Origin: Porphyridium purpureum
Lineage: Eukaryota > Rhodophyta > Bangiophyceae > Porphyridiales > Porphyridiaceae
DNA length: 64,000 bases
Assembly: GCA_008690995.1 (NCBI GenBank)
Contig: VRMN01000003.1
Span: 682,001 to 746,000, forward strand
Direction of reading: 5' to 3'
In this document: in pieces, positions 1 through 9,769 of the stretch
Layout: every line of letters begins with the position of its first letter
How positions within the stretch are numbered: position 1 is the stretch's first letter
Position numbers and translations under genes: made by a program
The notes under the pieces: generated by a model
Database searches by the model: none
What the model saw: the letters and a program-made list of their open reading frames with translations, nothing else
Told to the model about the DNA's origin: nothing

Positions 1-52
1 GTCATTTTAAAAAACGGGTTTAATATAAAAAAACGGGAGAGACGCAGGCAAC

Positions 53-1024
53 TTAGACGTAAGCCTTGACGGCGTCACGTTCCTTGAGGAGAATGTCTTG
101 AGCCTTCTCCATCATGCTCGCAGAATAAGCCGTCACAGGAATGCCGTACACGCGTTCCGGGGCCCATCCACTGTTCACAGTCGGCTGCGAAAAGAAAATA
201 CCGGTTTCGATCCCGTATGCACCATGATCCGAATAAACTCCGAGCGACAACCATTGCGAGGCGCCAGTGCCCTGTACGAACGAAGACAACGTCGTGGCGG
301 TTGCGTCTGCCATGACGTCCGCCTTGCTCTTCAACAGTGTCGGTGCGACTTTTTCAACCTTGCTTGCAACATCCTCTACCCATGTTTTCGACTTCAGCGT
401 GGAGCCCGCCCACTTGCCTTTCACACGTGCATGAGAAATATCCGCGAAAGCTGCCGCGCCAGTACCGCCCCAAATAATGACACGGTCTACATCCGCGGTG
501 GTGGCCTTGGCGGCTGATGCAAGTTCCGATGCTGCCATCATTTGTTCGCCCATCGAAACGGCATAGAATCTGCTCGAGTGCATGTCCGGAGCGCTCCTCG
601 AGAGAACCAGGGCCATTGTGTTCGCATTCGGTCCCACGGTGAAAACATTGGTGTTATTTACCAGGTCGTGCGTGCGCGCGAGGGCCTTGCCCAAAGCAGC
701 AAAGGTCTTTGCTTCGGCGCCCAGCTCTGGCGTGCCCTGAACCGCGACTACAAAGTTTGCGCCCTCGACGGCATCTTCCACCGAGTCGACCACGCTAAAT
801 CCCTTCACGAGCGGGCCCGAGAGCTTCTTGCTCGGCTCCCCGAATACCTTGATCACGATATCTTGATCCTTACCAAGGACGGATCCGGAAGCCAGCTTGC
901 TTGTGAAGGAACTACCAAGCGCCGCGCACCCGACCAAAGTAACAGTAATCGGCGGCATACGAATCGGTGGGGGGGCTGCGGGAGCACCCGAGGCGAGTCC
1001 CCGCACAAAACTTCGGATCATCAT
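53..1024 (-). CDS. Malate dehydrogenase-like protein lacking the catalytic residues
   Basis: The 323-residue protein aligns along its length with cytosolic-type NAD malate dehydrogenase. Shared stretches include SVLGKDQDIVI near residue 48, SAPDMHSSRF near 144, DVDRVIIWG near 179 and LGVYSDHGAYGI near 261. The active site is gone. The arginine loop (usual RPRxPG) reads VQGTPELG at 96-102, the LDHNR segment reads SMGEQMM at 157-163, and the catalytic His of GNHS is replaced in IIWGGTG at 183-189. A stretch corresponding to MELEDCA is also missing. The N-terminus (MMIRSFVRGLASG) resembles a mitochondrial presequence. It is therefore probably a pseudoenzyme with a binding, regulatory or structural role; malate oxidation is unlikely. 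The frame is intact, so this is not simple decay. Start is the first ATG. Confidence 0.85.
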   Translation of the reverse strand: MMIRSFVRGLASGAPAAPPPIRMPPITVTLVGCAALGSSFTSKLASGSVLGKDQDIVIKVFGEPSKKLSGPLVKGFSVVDSVEDAVEGANFVVAVQGTPELGAEAKTFAALGKALARTHDLVNNTNVFTVGPNANTMALVLSRSAPDMHSSRFYAVSMGEQMMAASELASAAKATTADVDRVIIWGGTGAAAFADISHARVKGKWAGSTLKSKTWVEDVASKVEKVAPTLLKSKADVMADATATTLSSFVQGTGASQWLSLGVYSDHGAYGIETGIFFSQPTVNSGWAPERVYGIPVTAYSASMMEKAQDILLKERDAVKAYV

Positions 1025-1321
1025 GGTGTGTCGGCGTAATGTGTAGCAGGATTCCGCTTTGAATCACCCTCCCGCAACCAAATCTCCCGAACGCTACTCG
1101 TCGTTTGACACAGCCGATTCGCCTGGTCCTTCCCACCCCGCAGGCCAGGTGTCGCAGACAAAAAAGAGGCCGCTGCGCGGAATGGTCCAACGTAGAAGAA
1201 ACCACCATTTATTGTTCAGGTGTACAACAGTACTGTACCTCGGAGAACGTCGCCAGCCACAAAGTGCAAGCTGTCAACAGTGGGAGAGCGTCATGGCCCC
1301 GACGACCCCGCCGGCCCTGGC

Positions 1322-4258
1322 CTACAGCGTCACGACCGGGCGCCCATGCGCCAGCTCACTTGCAGTAGTATGATCCGGTGCGTGCGGCGCACCGGATATT
1401 TCGGCTGTACCGCCATCCTGTTGCGCGCACAAGTCAAACTCCCCGAGAGCAGTGTCACAGCTCTGAGAAACCTCCTCTGTGGGAGGCTTACTGTTCAAAT
1501 ATGTACGAAGATCGTCCACGCTTTGACTCCGAATGTACTTGTCTGCGATTTTCCGATCAATTTTCGCGATGCGGGTCTGTGCATACCAGTCCATCCACTT
1601 TTTCTTGAAACCAGCCAGTCGCAGGAGAAAAAGAAGCAAGGATATGCTGATGAATCCCGCTGTCACCAGAAAGAGCCCGCTCAACTGATTAAATTCCATT
1701 CTGTCACTTGAATCATCCAGACTGCATATCGAGACGCTCGACCCCAAAATTCGGTTCCTTGAAGCCTCCACCACATTCTCACTCCGAGCAACTAGAATAG
1801 CAGAGTCCAGGTCCCTCCGAAATGGCGCATCTTTCCGAAGCGCAATGCCGTAGTTTTGAAGTGCAAATAGAGACCCTCGAGCTGCCAGCTCCGTGCACTC
1901 AGATGTAATGTAAAGGTCTGCAATCGGCGAGTCCATTATTGTTGCTCGGACCGTCCCATCCAAAACAAGGTCGAAGCACTCCTGAATCGAGAAGCACGGC
2001 GTGTACAGTCTTTGTTCGGGTAGACAAACATCGTCGCAGTCTAGAATATTTTGATCGACATACAGACTGATTGATGAGTCCACCAGAACCGCTGCTTCTG
2101 CTATGGTCACGCCTCGCGAGCGCTGCAGGTCTTGAATCCCATTGAATGTTGAAATTTGCTTCTGCAGAGTCAGAAAAGAAGTAAGCCTTGCCGTGTATGC
2201 TGCAGCAACGATAAATGTGAAGATGAGCCACGCAATGGATAAAACAAATCCCTCTCCTGTGACTGGTTTGTGGGCGAGCTGCGCCATGAGCAATGCAATC
2301 GATGTGTACAACGCCTTCCCAAAGCTCTGGGAACGATAATACGCAGCAAAGTCTCTATTCCTACCGCTTTCGAAAAGAGTGAAGAGCAGCGCTGCAAGTA
2401 TTGTAAAGGCACCAATCAAAAGCCACAAGCTCCACGAAAACGGACTGAGAAAATTCAGCGCGTCTATGGCCGGCGGAGGCGGAATCGTTCGGGTTACTAC
2501 GATAAGGCCAAGGTCAAAGTACGATGTGGTGAAATCCACCTTGTTCAGCCTTGAACTGTACATGGTCACCCAGTCAATGACGAAGTCCACCGTGCCATTT
2601 TCTAGGAAGGGAACTAGGTCATCAAACGGAGTCACTGGAGCTACTGATAGCTCGTAAGTGAAACCCGCGTGTTCAGATAGCCACTCCATCAAGTCAATCG
2701 CTATGCCCTTTTCCACTCGCGATCCAGAATCATCAAGGAACACGAAAGGAGGAGCATTTCGTACAAATCCTTTCAGATGAGATCCTCGCAAGCTTGTCCG
2801 GTCCCCAGGCACTTCATCGGCGTTTCCTGGATAAGCTTGACTCGTACCCTGCACTTGCTTAAATGTTTCCGGTTCTTCCGTGTTCCAAGTTTGTATCCCG
2901 ACCAACTCCGGAATGGAATCGTCCGAACCAGCTTGCAAATTGAACACCTTGTACTGCGAATGATCCAGCGAGCGAGAGCGCTGCCATCTAAGAACACCGG
3001 AAGCCGAAACATTTTCAACTGTATCAAACAAGACGCGGCCTGAGAAACCGGCAAAGTCAACGCCCGCCAATGCGACTTGGACTGCGTCGCCCGGAGCCCA
3101 ACGAGCATTTGAAAAGCATCCGTCAGCAGCGTAGCCGAATACATCGACACCAGAATCAGAAACATTTGCGAATGCATGAGCCAAGGACAAGATCGCGTCT
3201 ACAAATTTGCGCGCACGGTGAGCCCAAAGCGGGTTGACAGCCGCCACGTTTGCCGGGATATCATCTTCTTGTGCTTCGGAATTTGAAACCTCAAATACGC
3301 CCAAGGATCCTGCGAGAACTGTAGCGAGACGATCGTCAGACGAAAACGTTGAACTTGCGAGTGCTTCAAGGGCTGAACTCCCAAAATAAAGCTGGTACTC
3401 GAAAGAAAATAGGCTCGAGTCAAGCATGTAATGGAGAAGAATGTCCAGAACATTTTGGCTCGACACAAACACAACGAGCAGACGGCAATCATTTTTCTGG
3501 ATGCTCTCAAACGCATCACCTATTCGGCTTGGCTCATCTGAGATGGCATGAGACGTTACAATTTGCAGAGTTGAGCCATTTCTGCGAGTGCTCTGAGCAG
3601 CTCGAGAAAAGGCGAGCATCATGTTATCCCCGTCACTGATTTTCTCGTGCAGCACGGCGACACGCACCGAAGGCTGAGCAATCAAGCCAAGCTTTCGCGC
3701 TCGATCCTGACCGTTGAAAAGAATTAGCTGCGCTAACACCGCGGCTTGGGCATCTTCGGATGCGAATATTCTCCACGTGTTCGAAGATCTTGATACCGAC
3801 GATGCACCAGAGGACGACGTCGATATCACAGGAACGGGAAAGATGGCATACGACGCTTGCAAAAGGCGGGCTACATGGGCGTCCGATGGACCGACAATTC
3901 CGATCAAACCCTTTTCACGGGAGGTCAGAATTCCTCTGCACACTTTCTCGAATGCGCTTCTTTCATCAACTACAAGTGCGATGGTCTCAACAGAAAACCC
4001 GGCGTTTCGCTTCTCCAGGACTTGATTCGCTTGAGCCACCGCAAACTGGACCAATCCTTCCCCTTCCCGTGCTTCTTGCTCTGAAAATAGTATCAGCACG
4101 TTGTAAGTCGGCTGTTCAGAGCTGCTCTGACGTCGAGCCGCACCGTCCGTCGACGCTATGCAAGCCGGTATGAGCTGCGCGACGATGGCAAATAACACGA
4201 CGAGCCAAGCAGAGGGGAGCCGCCAGCGCCGGTGCGGCGCAAAACGAACGTCCATCAT
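1322..4258 (-). CDS. Ionotropic glutamate receptor-like channel
   Basis: This 978-residue membrane protein has the full iGluR/GLR order. A signal peptide covers about residues 15-36, followed by a periplasmic-binding-like amino-terminal domain (about 53-440). Ligand-binding half S1 is about 495-590, with SSRLNKVDFTTSYFDLG. M1 is about 608-629, a pore-loop region about 645-664 and M3 about 674-699, containing AAYTARLTSFLT in place of the animal SYTANLAAFLT. S2 is about 704-834 and M4 about 859-881, with a roughly 95-residue cytoplasmic tail. By family it is a ligand-gated cation channel of the plasma or an internal membrane; the ligand and ion selectivity cannot be read from sequence. The S1 arginine that holds the amino-acid carboxylate is plausibly present (SSRLN). 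Start is the first true ATG of an MMD run. Confidence 0.92.
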   Translation of the reverse strand: MMDVRFAPHRRWRLPSAWLVVLFAIVAQLIPACIASTDGAARRQSSSEQPTYNVLILFSEQEAREGEGLVQFAVAQANQVLEKRNAGFSVETIALVVDERSAFEKVCRGILTSREKGLIGIVGPSDAHVARLLQASYAIFPVPVISTSSSGASSVSRSSNTWRIFASEDAQAAVLAQLILFNGQDRARKLGLIAQPSVRVAVLHEKISDGDNMMLAFSRAAQSTRRNGSTLQIVTSHAISDEPSRIGDAFESIQKNDCRLLVVFVSSQNVLDILLHYMLDSSLFSFEYQLYFGSSALEALASSTFSSDDRLATVLAGSLGVFEVSNSEAQEDDIPANVAAVNPLWAHRARKFVDAILSLAHAFANVSDSGVDVFGYAADGCFSNARWAPGDAVQVALAGVDFAGFSGRVLFDTVENVSASGVLRWQRSRSLDHSQYKVFNLQAGSDDSIPELVGIQTWNTEEPETFKQVQGTSQAYPGNADEVPGDRTSLRGSHLKGFVRNAPPFVFLDDSGSRVEKGIAIDLMEWLSEHAGFTYELSVAPVTPFDDLVPFLENGTVDFVIDWVTMYSSRLNKVDFTTSYFDLGLIVVTRTIPPPPAIDALNFLSPFSWSLWLLIGAFTILAALLFTLFESGRNRDFAAYYRSQSFGKALYTSIALLMAQLAHKPVTGEGFVLSIAWLIFTFIVAAAYTARLTSFLTLQKQISTFNGIQDLQRSRGVTIAEAAVLVDSSISLYVDQNILDCDDVCLPEQRLYTPCFSIQECFDLVLDGTVRATIMDSPIADLYITSECTELAARGSLFALQNYGIALRKDAPFRRDLDSAILVARSENVVEASRNRILGSSVSICSLDDSSDRMEFNQLSGLFLVTAGFISISLLLFLLRLAGFKKKWMDWYAQTRIAKIDRKIADKYIRSQSVDDLRTYLNSKPPTEEVSQSCDTALGEFDLCAQQDGGTAEISGAPHAPDHTTASELAHGRPVVTL

Positions 4259-5086
4259 CACCGCAGCCGGCTTGCAATCTTATCCCCCCCGTGCCGTTTG
4301 CTTCGTGAATGCAGCGCCGAGCGTTGAACAAGCGGTGCTAGAGAATCTTGCGTCCACGCCTTCCACAAGTGTAAGTTCGGTACCCCACGAGAACGCGTGG
4401 TGAGTTTTGATTATTTTGTGATTTCTCGCAATTCTCACAACCACACTGAACGAACCTCGTTGCTCATCGTGAACGCGACGAGCGCGCTGTACTCCGGTAT
4501 TCGTGTTTCGCCAAGGGACGCGATAGTCCCTGCCGAACGGACAAAGTCGGCCCTAACCTCCTGCAACCATGAGAAAGAAGCCAGCCAAGGCACTTTTACT
4601 CGAATGAACATCTCTCCGTTGGCCACGCCCTGAAACACAGTCACCACATTGTTGGGCTCTGTGAAAGTGCAAGTGAGTTCTCTGGTCCCACGCTCAGGAA
4701 ACAACGACAGTCAGAACGAAGAATATCGACGCGCTCTGGAAAGCAAGAACAAGTCGAGGGAAGGGAACAAAAAAAGAAGAAGCAGAAGAAAAAAATAAAA
4801 AAAATTATTAAAAAAAAATTAAAAAAATTCTCTGTTTCCCATGCTACCGTGCACAGGTTATTGTCTTTCATGAAGTACATGAGTTCCGCTCGACTCAAGT
4901 GTGAAAGGTGGCATGAACATTTTGAGTAAGACTTGAACTCCCGCACCATTCTCACGAGAAGATCAGTGAGCGCGTGTGCACCGCTTCAAACAGGAATCGG
5001 CTCACATACTGGAGAGCTAGGTAGAGACGAGTGTGTCACCCCCTGAAGTGTAGTTCCTCGCGAAAGCCACGACCTCAGCGAGGTCT
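4259..5086. other. Intergenic gap with A-rich tract
   Basis: Gap between the glutamate receptor-like gene and the GT4 gene. It holds an A-rich, nearly pure purine tract at about 4769-4840 and a CTGTAC hexamer at 4487-4492. A minus-strand frame without an ATG at its start is open at 4435-4704 (LTCTFTEPNNVVTVFQG and onward); it could be an unrecognised exon, but I cannot support a gene. Confidence 0.5.
4769..4840. repeat. A-rich low-complexity tract
   Basis: A run of A broken mainly by G and then T, in intergenic DNA. No LINE or SINE body is visible next to it, so I read it as simple low-complexity sequence. Confidence 0.6.
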
Positions 5087-6844
5087 CTAGGTACGGGCCT
5101 CCTCCATTGCTCCAAAAATCGCCGATCGATACGCCTGCGCCATCACACTGAAGCTGAATTGTGACAGGACGCGTTTTCGTCCGGCCACACCCATGGTTTT
5201 GCGCAATTCCGGGTTGGCCAGAGCAACGATCTTTTCTTCCAACGCTGCGGCGTCTCCGGGAGGGATCAAGTATCCTTCCTGAGAATCGGTCAGTGCCTCA
5301 GGAATGCCATCAATCTTGGACGCAATCACTGGTCGCTCAAATGCCATGGCTTCACAGATAACAAGCGGGAGCACCTCGTTCAGCGAGGGGCACAGCACAA
5401 TGTCTGCGGCCAAATAGTATGGCAACACGTTCTTCTTCACGTCCAAGATCGTCGTATGCGCGTCCGCACCAGTCGCAGCAAGCTGGGCCTTGATTGCGTC
5501 GATGTACTCAATTTCATGCTGTCGAATGTACCGAGCGCCCACCATGAGCAGTTTTGGCTGCATGCCCTTCACAGAATCTTTCTTGATCAAATTGGCAAAC
5601 GCCTCCGCTGTCACTATCTGACCTTTGCGTTTGCACACGGTGCCAAGTTGCACGATGACATAGTCATTTTCGCCATATCCTAATTCCTTGCGAACCTGCT
5701 TGCGACTTGATACCGAGCGGTACGCGTTCAAAGCACCGAGTGGAATTCCGTTGTAGATCACACGCACTGCAGACTCCTGATACAAGCCGTCGTAACAGTG
5801 TTGTTGTATAACTGCTGGAAAGACAATGCGCGTCGCTTCCGCGAATGACTGGCGAATTTTGTCGGCGTCGAGGTGGGACATAAGAAAGACCTCCTTTGCG
5901 TAATACTCGAACTGGTCCTGAGGCCATGCCTCGTGAATTACCCATAACGTTGGGATGCCAAGTTCCTTGCCCGCGATTATGACCTCCGTGGTCATGATGG
6001 TGTTCGCGATTGCAAAGTCAAAGCCATCCAAGAGCGCGCGAATATCCTGTGGATACGTTTCTGCCTTCATATCTGCAAGCTGGACTGGAACGCCCATGCT
6101 TTCGTAGTCGTCGCGCATAGGGCCGTCTTTCGGTGCTACTACGGTGAACGCTAGCTCCTCGCGCAGTTCACGAACAAGGTAAAGCAGAAAATTGTTTGCT
6201 CCATTTCTCTCCAGAGAATGACCAAACGCAGCACATCGCTTTCGGGGCTTCAGGTCTTCCTTGACGAGCAATTCCTTCGCACCCTCAAGGTCTGCAGGTA
6301 GAACTGCGACACCTTCATCAAGCGTAATTTCAGGAGCGGAGAGCAAATCGAGCTGAATCCAAGACAGGAGGTCATTGAACGCTTCATCTGGCATGGAATA
6401 CTTCTCTTTGATTTCCATCAAGCTCCTCGTTCGCTCGGCCATGTTCCGCTCATCCAATCTCTTCTTCTCCGTCTCAAATTTCTTTGTGTCTTCAACGCCA
6501 AACATATCACCAACCATTCTCGAGGTACTTTCTTGAGCCTGCTTGAGAGACTTGTCCAGATCCATGTCGAATTTTTCGAATTCGGACAGCTGGGTCTCAT
6601 CGATGTCATCCGGCAACGCGCCGCCGCGCACGCGCTCCTTGAACCACATGCGCCAGGAGGCGTTCTCCAGGCGCCGGCCATTGTCCAGGACATCTTTGAC
6701 TTTGGTGAACACGCGCCAAGTGCGACGGAGCTCGTCCTCAGACTTCACTTCCTGAAAGTACGGCTGGAAGTCAAACTCCTCGTAGGGGTCCACGCCGGCG
6801 GGCAAGTCCAGGTCCCGCGACATCAACTCACTGACACCCGCCAT
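5087..6844 (-). CDS. GT4-family glycosyltransferase with N-terminal DUF1752/GATA-N-like motif
   Basis: Protein of 585 residues. The C-terminal two thirds (about 200-580) is a GT-B glycosyltransferase of family GT4: VQLGTVCKRKGQ, then SLNEVLPLVICEAM with the two glutamates of the EX7E motif (about 490 and 498), then RPVIASKIDGIPE and GYLIPPGD. It should transfer a sugar from a nucleotide donor; acceptor unknown. The first 190 residues are acidic and charged. They contain LDNGRRLENASWRMWFK (about 54-70), which resembles the RLENLSWRLW core of fungal DUF1752/GATA-N domains. No signal peptide or membrane segment is seen, so it is probably cytosolic. The open frame continues upstream only from a GTG; the start is the first ATG (MAGVSELMSR). 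Confidence 0.9.
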   Translation of the reverse strand: MAGVSELMSRDLDLPAGVDPYEEFDFQPYFQEVKSEDELRRTWRVFTKVKDVLDNGRRLENASWRMWFKERVRGGALPDDIDETQLSEFEKFDMDLDKSLKQAQESTSRMVGDMFGVEDTKKFETEKKRLDERNMAERTRSLMEIKEKYSMPDEAFNDLLSWIQLDLLSAPEITLDEGVAVLPADLEGAKELLVKEDLKPRKRCAAFGHSLERNGANNFLLYLVRELREELAFTVVAPKDGPMRDDYESMGVPVQLADMKAETYPQDIRALLDGFDFAIANTIMTTEVIIAGKELGIPTLWVIHEAWPQDQFEYYAKEVFLMSHLDADKIRQSFAEATRIVFPAVIQQHCYDGLYQESAVRVIYNGIPLGALNAYRSVSSRKQVRKELGYGENDYVIVQLGTVCKRKGQIVTAEAFANLIKKDSVKGMQPKLLMVGARYIRQHEIEYIDAIKAQLAATGADAHTTILDVKKNVLPYYLAADIVLCPSLNEVLPLVICEAMAFERPVIASKIDGIPEALTDSQEGYLIPPGDAAALEEKIVALANPELRKTMGVAGRKRVLSQFSFSVMAQAYRSAIFGAMEEART

Positions 6845-7298
6845 GCTGGGCCACTGCGTGTCCTCGTCTCCCGCGCCACCCACGCGTCCCCACTGCACGC
6901 CTACACAGTGCCGCCTGTCGCCCGTCGCCCTTCTGCCTGCGATTCTACGGAAACTGCCCGACGCGCGCTCGGACTTTTATGTGTTGGTACGACACTGCCC
7001 CGTTGCGCAACGAGCGGTTTGCCGGCTTCCAGCTGGTCGCGGGGCGGCTCGTAAATCACAGCAAGTGGATTGTTTCTGGGCTGCAGGTCGCACTGCAGTG
7101 GCAACGAGATCCGGTGGGGCCCGAGGCGAGACGCGCTGGAAGCGGTACTGCTTGCTGCGCGGCGGCGCTGTACCGTGCGGGAGAGTGCGCGCTAGGGTTT
7201 ATGACGTCTCCTCCATCCCGCTGACCTCCGCAGGCGAGGTCGGGCCGGCAGCTTCAAGGCGCGCACACGCGCGCTTCTCTTCGCGGGCTGCGGGTGGG
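6845..7298. promoter_or_regulatory. Divergent intergenic region with CTGTAC element
   Basis: 454 bases between the GT4 gene (leftward) and the small coiled-coil gene (rightward). CTGTACC lies at 7168-7174, 131 bases before the ATG at 7299 and in its orientation. No other gene is seen here, although a rightward frame stays open through it. Confidence 0.4.
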
Positions 7299-7685
7299 AT
7301 GGAGCGCATCGCGGAACTGGAAGTGCAGATCGCAAAGCTCGCACCGCTGGTCGGAATCGACTCGCGGCTCGCTCCGGACGGCGAGGGCAACACCGGCTTT
7401 GATGGCGTCACCTGCGACCTGGAGTTGTATCCCTTCACGAAGAGCATCATTCAGACTTTGAAGGAGCTGGACCTCTTTCTGCAGTCCTTGGTTGACCAGT
7501 CCACGGTTGATGTCGGTGTCTCAATGTACGAGCCGGCTTTCCCGGAGCAGGAGGTCGCGAGGCTTGAGAAAAGCGTTCAACGAAAAACCCTTCTACTCCG
7601 GCAGATTGTGACAACCCTCTACGAAAGCCGCGAAAAATTGGACGCAATTAAGACTCGTCACATGCAAGAACTTTACAAGGTTTGA
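7299..7685 (+). CDS. Small coiled-coil protein of unknown function
   Basis: A 128-residue protein that I do not recognise. A short N-terminal heptad-like helix (MERIAELEVQIAKLAPLVG) is followed by a Gly/Asp linker, a hydrophobic helix (FTKSIIQTLKELDLFLQSLV, about 47-66) and a C-terminal coiled coil (about 82-128). This could suit a small subunit of a cytoskeletal or tethering complex, but that is a guess. The start ATG is chosen because the helix begins there and CTGTACC lies 131 bases upstream. The 3' end overlaps the 3' end of the convergent diphthine-ammonia ligase gene by 13 bases. Confidence 0.65.
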   Translation: MERIAELEVQIAKLAPLVGIDSRLAPDGEGNTGFDGVTCDLELYPFTKSIIQTLKELDLFLQSLVDQSTVDVGVSMYEPAFPEQEVARLEKSVQRKTLLLRQIVTTLYESREKLDAIKTRHMQELYKV

Positions 7686-9769
7686 GGCAGCGAGTTAGGT
7701 CGGCTGTGCGCGGTGTCCTTCAGGTCACAGTCTTGGTTTCGAGCGTCGGGTCGGGCCGGGCCACACCATCCTAAATGTAACTTGATTGCCACAGCTGGAT
7801 CAGACATTTGCAAGCTCTCAATGACAGTGATCGAGGCGAGCAGGTCTCTGCCTTTCAGTGTTTCAAGCCGAATAGACGTCTCAAACGCGAGCACATACTG
7901 CGAGCAAATGTACGCACGCAGAACCATTGGCGTCCGAACGCCGCGGCCATCCAGGTATTGCGAAGCCACAAGAATAACAGCGTCTGTTCCTTTTGCGTCG
8001 ATGTCTTCAATTGTGAAATCCAAAATCCCGTACCCAAACATGCTGGATTCTGTCGCCCGGATCCAGCACGAGGATAATCTCTCTGAAACATATTTAGGAG
8101 AAAGCTCCTCATCGGTTCCCATGGGTCGAGCTACGGCTTGGATTTCGATCATGGCGTTTGCTGGCAGTGCCGAAACGATAATCATGTCCTGGAGTATCTT
8201 GCTTTCGCTGGTAGATTCCACAATTTGCCTAATATCCCCAATCCGTCCCGCGACGAACTCGTCAATGAAAATTGTCAAGACTAGCACGTGACTGAAGTCG
8301 CTTTTGAGCGCATCTAGAGTACGCTGTATATGCTGCAAGCAGATTTGGCATTGCCTTGCTGCGCTCAAAGTCGCCGGTACCTGAGCAGTGTATGGTTCCA
8401 GTGCAATCATACCACACAGGAAAATCGAACCACACAGCTCGGACGCCTGGCTGTATGGTCCAATGCACGGCGGAGCCCATTCCGAGAGAGACTTGACGTG
8501 CATCACACTCTTTCGGATGCACTTTCCAAATAGAATCTCGAGTTCGACAAACGTGCTTTCCGGCATTGGGATTTGAATGCAAGTTCTCGTGGGGGCGTGG
8601 TCACATGCAGCGAACACATCTTTGTAGGCGGCATTTATCGCTCCAAAGTTAGTCATATCTTTCAGGTAGAGTTGGCAGTAGAACACATCGCGCAACAGAT
8701 TGCAACCGACTTCTTTCATCACGCTCTCAAGAGTTTCCACAATTTGCTTCAGCTGGGCTGCCGCCATCCGAGAAATATCAAGGTCACCTGCAACCGACAC
8801 TTCTTTCCCAACGCAGTAAGCGCGACCCCAGCCCGATGTTTCATCAAACGAGATAGACACTGGTGCCCGGGCTGGCCGACTCGCAATCGAACTGCGCCGC
8901 TTTTCCATTGTTCCTCTGGTCCCTCTCGTAGGCGAGCGCTCGTGTTGTAGATCACTCTCAGGAGCAAATATACGGGGCGGTACGAAAGCCGGTATGCTGC
9001 AAGCGCCGTGCGTCTTGACCTCCAAATGATAGGTTTCGACGACGCAAACTGCAACCGGGGCGAACCGATCCTCGCTGAGAATCGTCACGCGCATCGAGTC
9101 GGGCACAATCTTTTCCTTGAAAAGTGGCATGTCAAGCACAAGGGTCTCATATTCTCCGCCTTCCCCGCATACATGTACTCCGTATTTTTCCTCTAAATCA
9201 TGCAGAAGAGGCTGAACAAGCGCCAGATCCTGTCCCAAAACTTCAGGGCCCAAACCCATACAGGCAACTTTTACGATGATCGCATGAATTCCGTTCGAAA
9301 TCATCTCTTGCAAAAGCTCACGTTGCGAGCGACGCCACAGATACGCATAGGACCGCAAGTTCAGTCGATCGCAGATGCTCTCAACGCGGAGACGTTGGTA
9401 GTCCGATAAGATGGCCCCTGACAAGATTCCCTCGATGTCCGTATGGTGCTTCTGTACCACGCACCGCACCAGCTCAAACAAGACTTCGACTTCGTCGCCA
9501 GGCGTCGCGCGATAGGCAAGTTCCGTATTTTTGGCAATCGCCCCCTCCGTACCGTCGAAGCGAGCCACGTATAAGGGTATGCGCATGCAATCTGCGATCT
9601 GCTGCACAAGAGCACTTCCGGCAGACTGGAACATGAACGAGTCCTCTTCCAGCACTTCCGCACGCGGTGCGATGTGCGCGGCCGCTACCACATCATGACC
9701 ATGTTGGGTGGCCTTATAAATTGAATAGCATGAATCCTTGCCCCCGCTCAAAAGAGCAAGGACCTTCAT
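7673..9769 (-). CDS. DPH6: Diphthine--ammonia ligase (DPH6) with two YjgF domains
   Basis: This 698-residue enzyme catalyses the last step of diphthamide synthesis on translation elongation factor 2, the ATP-dependent amidation of diphthine. The N-terminal PP-loop ATPase (about 1-235) has the ATP motif SGGKDS at 8-13 and the family signature GEGGEYETL at about 202-210. Two RidA/YjgF-like domains follow (about 300-415 and 428-550), as in the yeast and plant enzymes. The remaining 140 residues look like a degenerate extension. Cytosolic, with no targeting signal seen. ATG start directly at MKVLALLSGGKDS. Confidence 0.95.
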   Translation of the reverse strand: MKVLALLSGGKDSCYSIYKATQHGHDVVAAAHIAPRAEVLEEDSFMFQSAGSALVQQIADCMRIPLYVARFDGTEGAIAKNTELAYRATPGDEVEVLFELVRCVVQKHHTDIEGILSGAILSDYQRLRVESICDRLNLRSYAYLWRRSQRELLQEMISNGIHAIIVKVACMGLGPEVLGQDLALVQPLLHDLEEKYGVHVCGEGGEYETLVLDMPLFKEKIVPDSMRVTILSEDRFAPVAVCVVETYHLEVKTHGACSIPAFVPPRIFAPESDLQHERSPTRGTRGTMEKRRSSIASRPARAPVSISFDETSGWGRAYCVGKEVSVAGDLDISRMAAAQLKQIVETLESVMKEVGCNLLRDVFYCQLYLKDMTNFGAINAAYKDVFAACDHAPTRTCIQIPMPESTFVELEILFGKCIRKSVMHVKSLSEWAPPCIGPYSQASELCGSIFLCGMIALEPYTAQVPATLSAARQCQICLQHIQRTLDALKSDFSHVLVLTIFIDEFVAGRIGDIRQIVESTSESKILQDMIIVSALPANAMIEIQAVARPMGTDEELSPKYVSERLSSCWIRATESSMFGYGILDFTIEDIDAKGTDAVILVASQYLDGRGVRTPMVLRAYICSQYVLAFETSIRLETLKGRDLLASITVIESLQMSDPAVAIKLHLGWCGPARPDARNQDCDLKDTAHSRPNSLPQTL

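Noticed and set aside
4769-4840. A-rich tract as a retroposon poly(A) tail
   Set aside because: No reverse transcriptase, SINE promoter boxes or target-site duplication nearby.
6843-7298. Upstream extension of the small coiled-coil gene frame
   Set aside because: Translation is Arg/Cys/Ala-rich without domain character and would span the divergent promoter.
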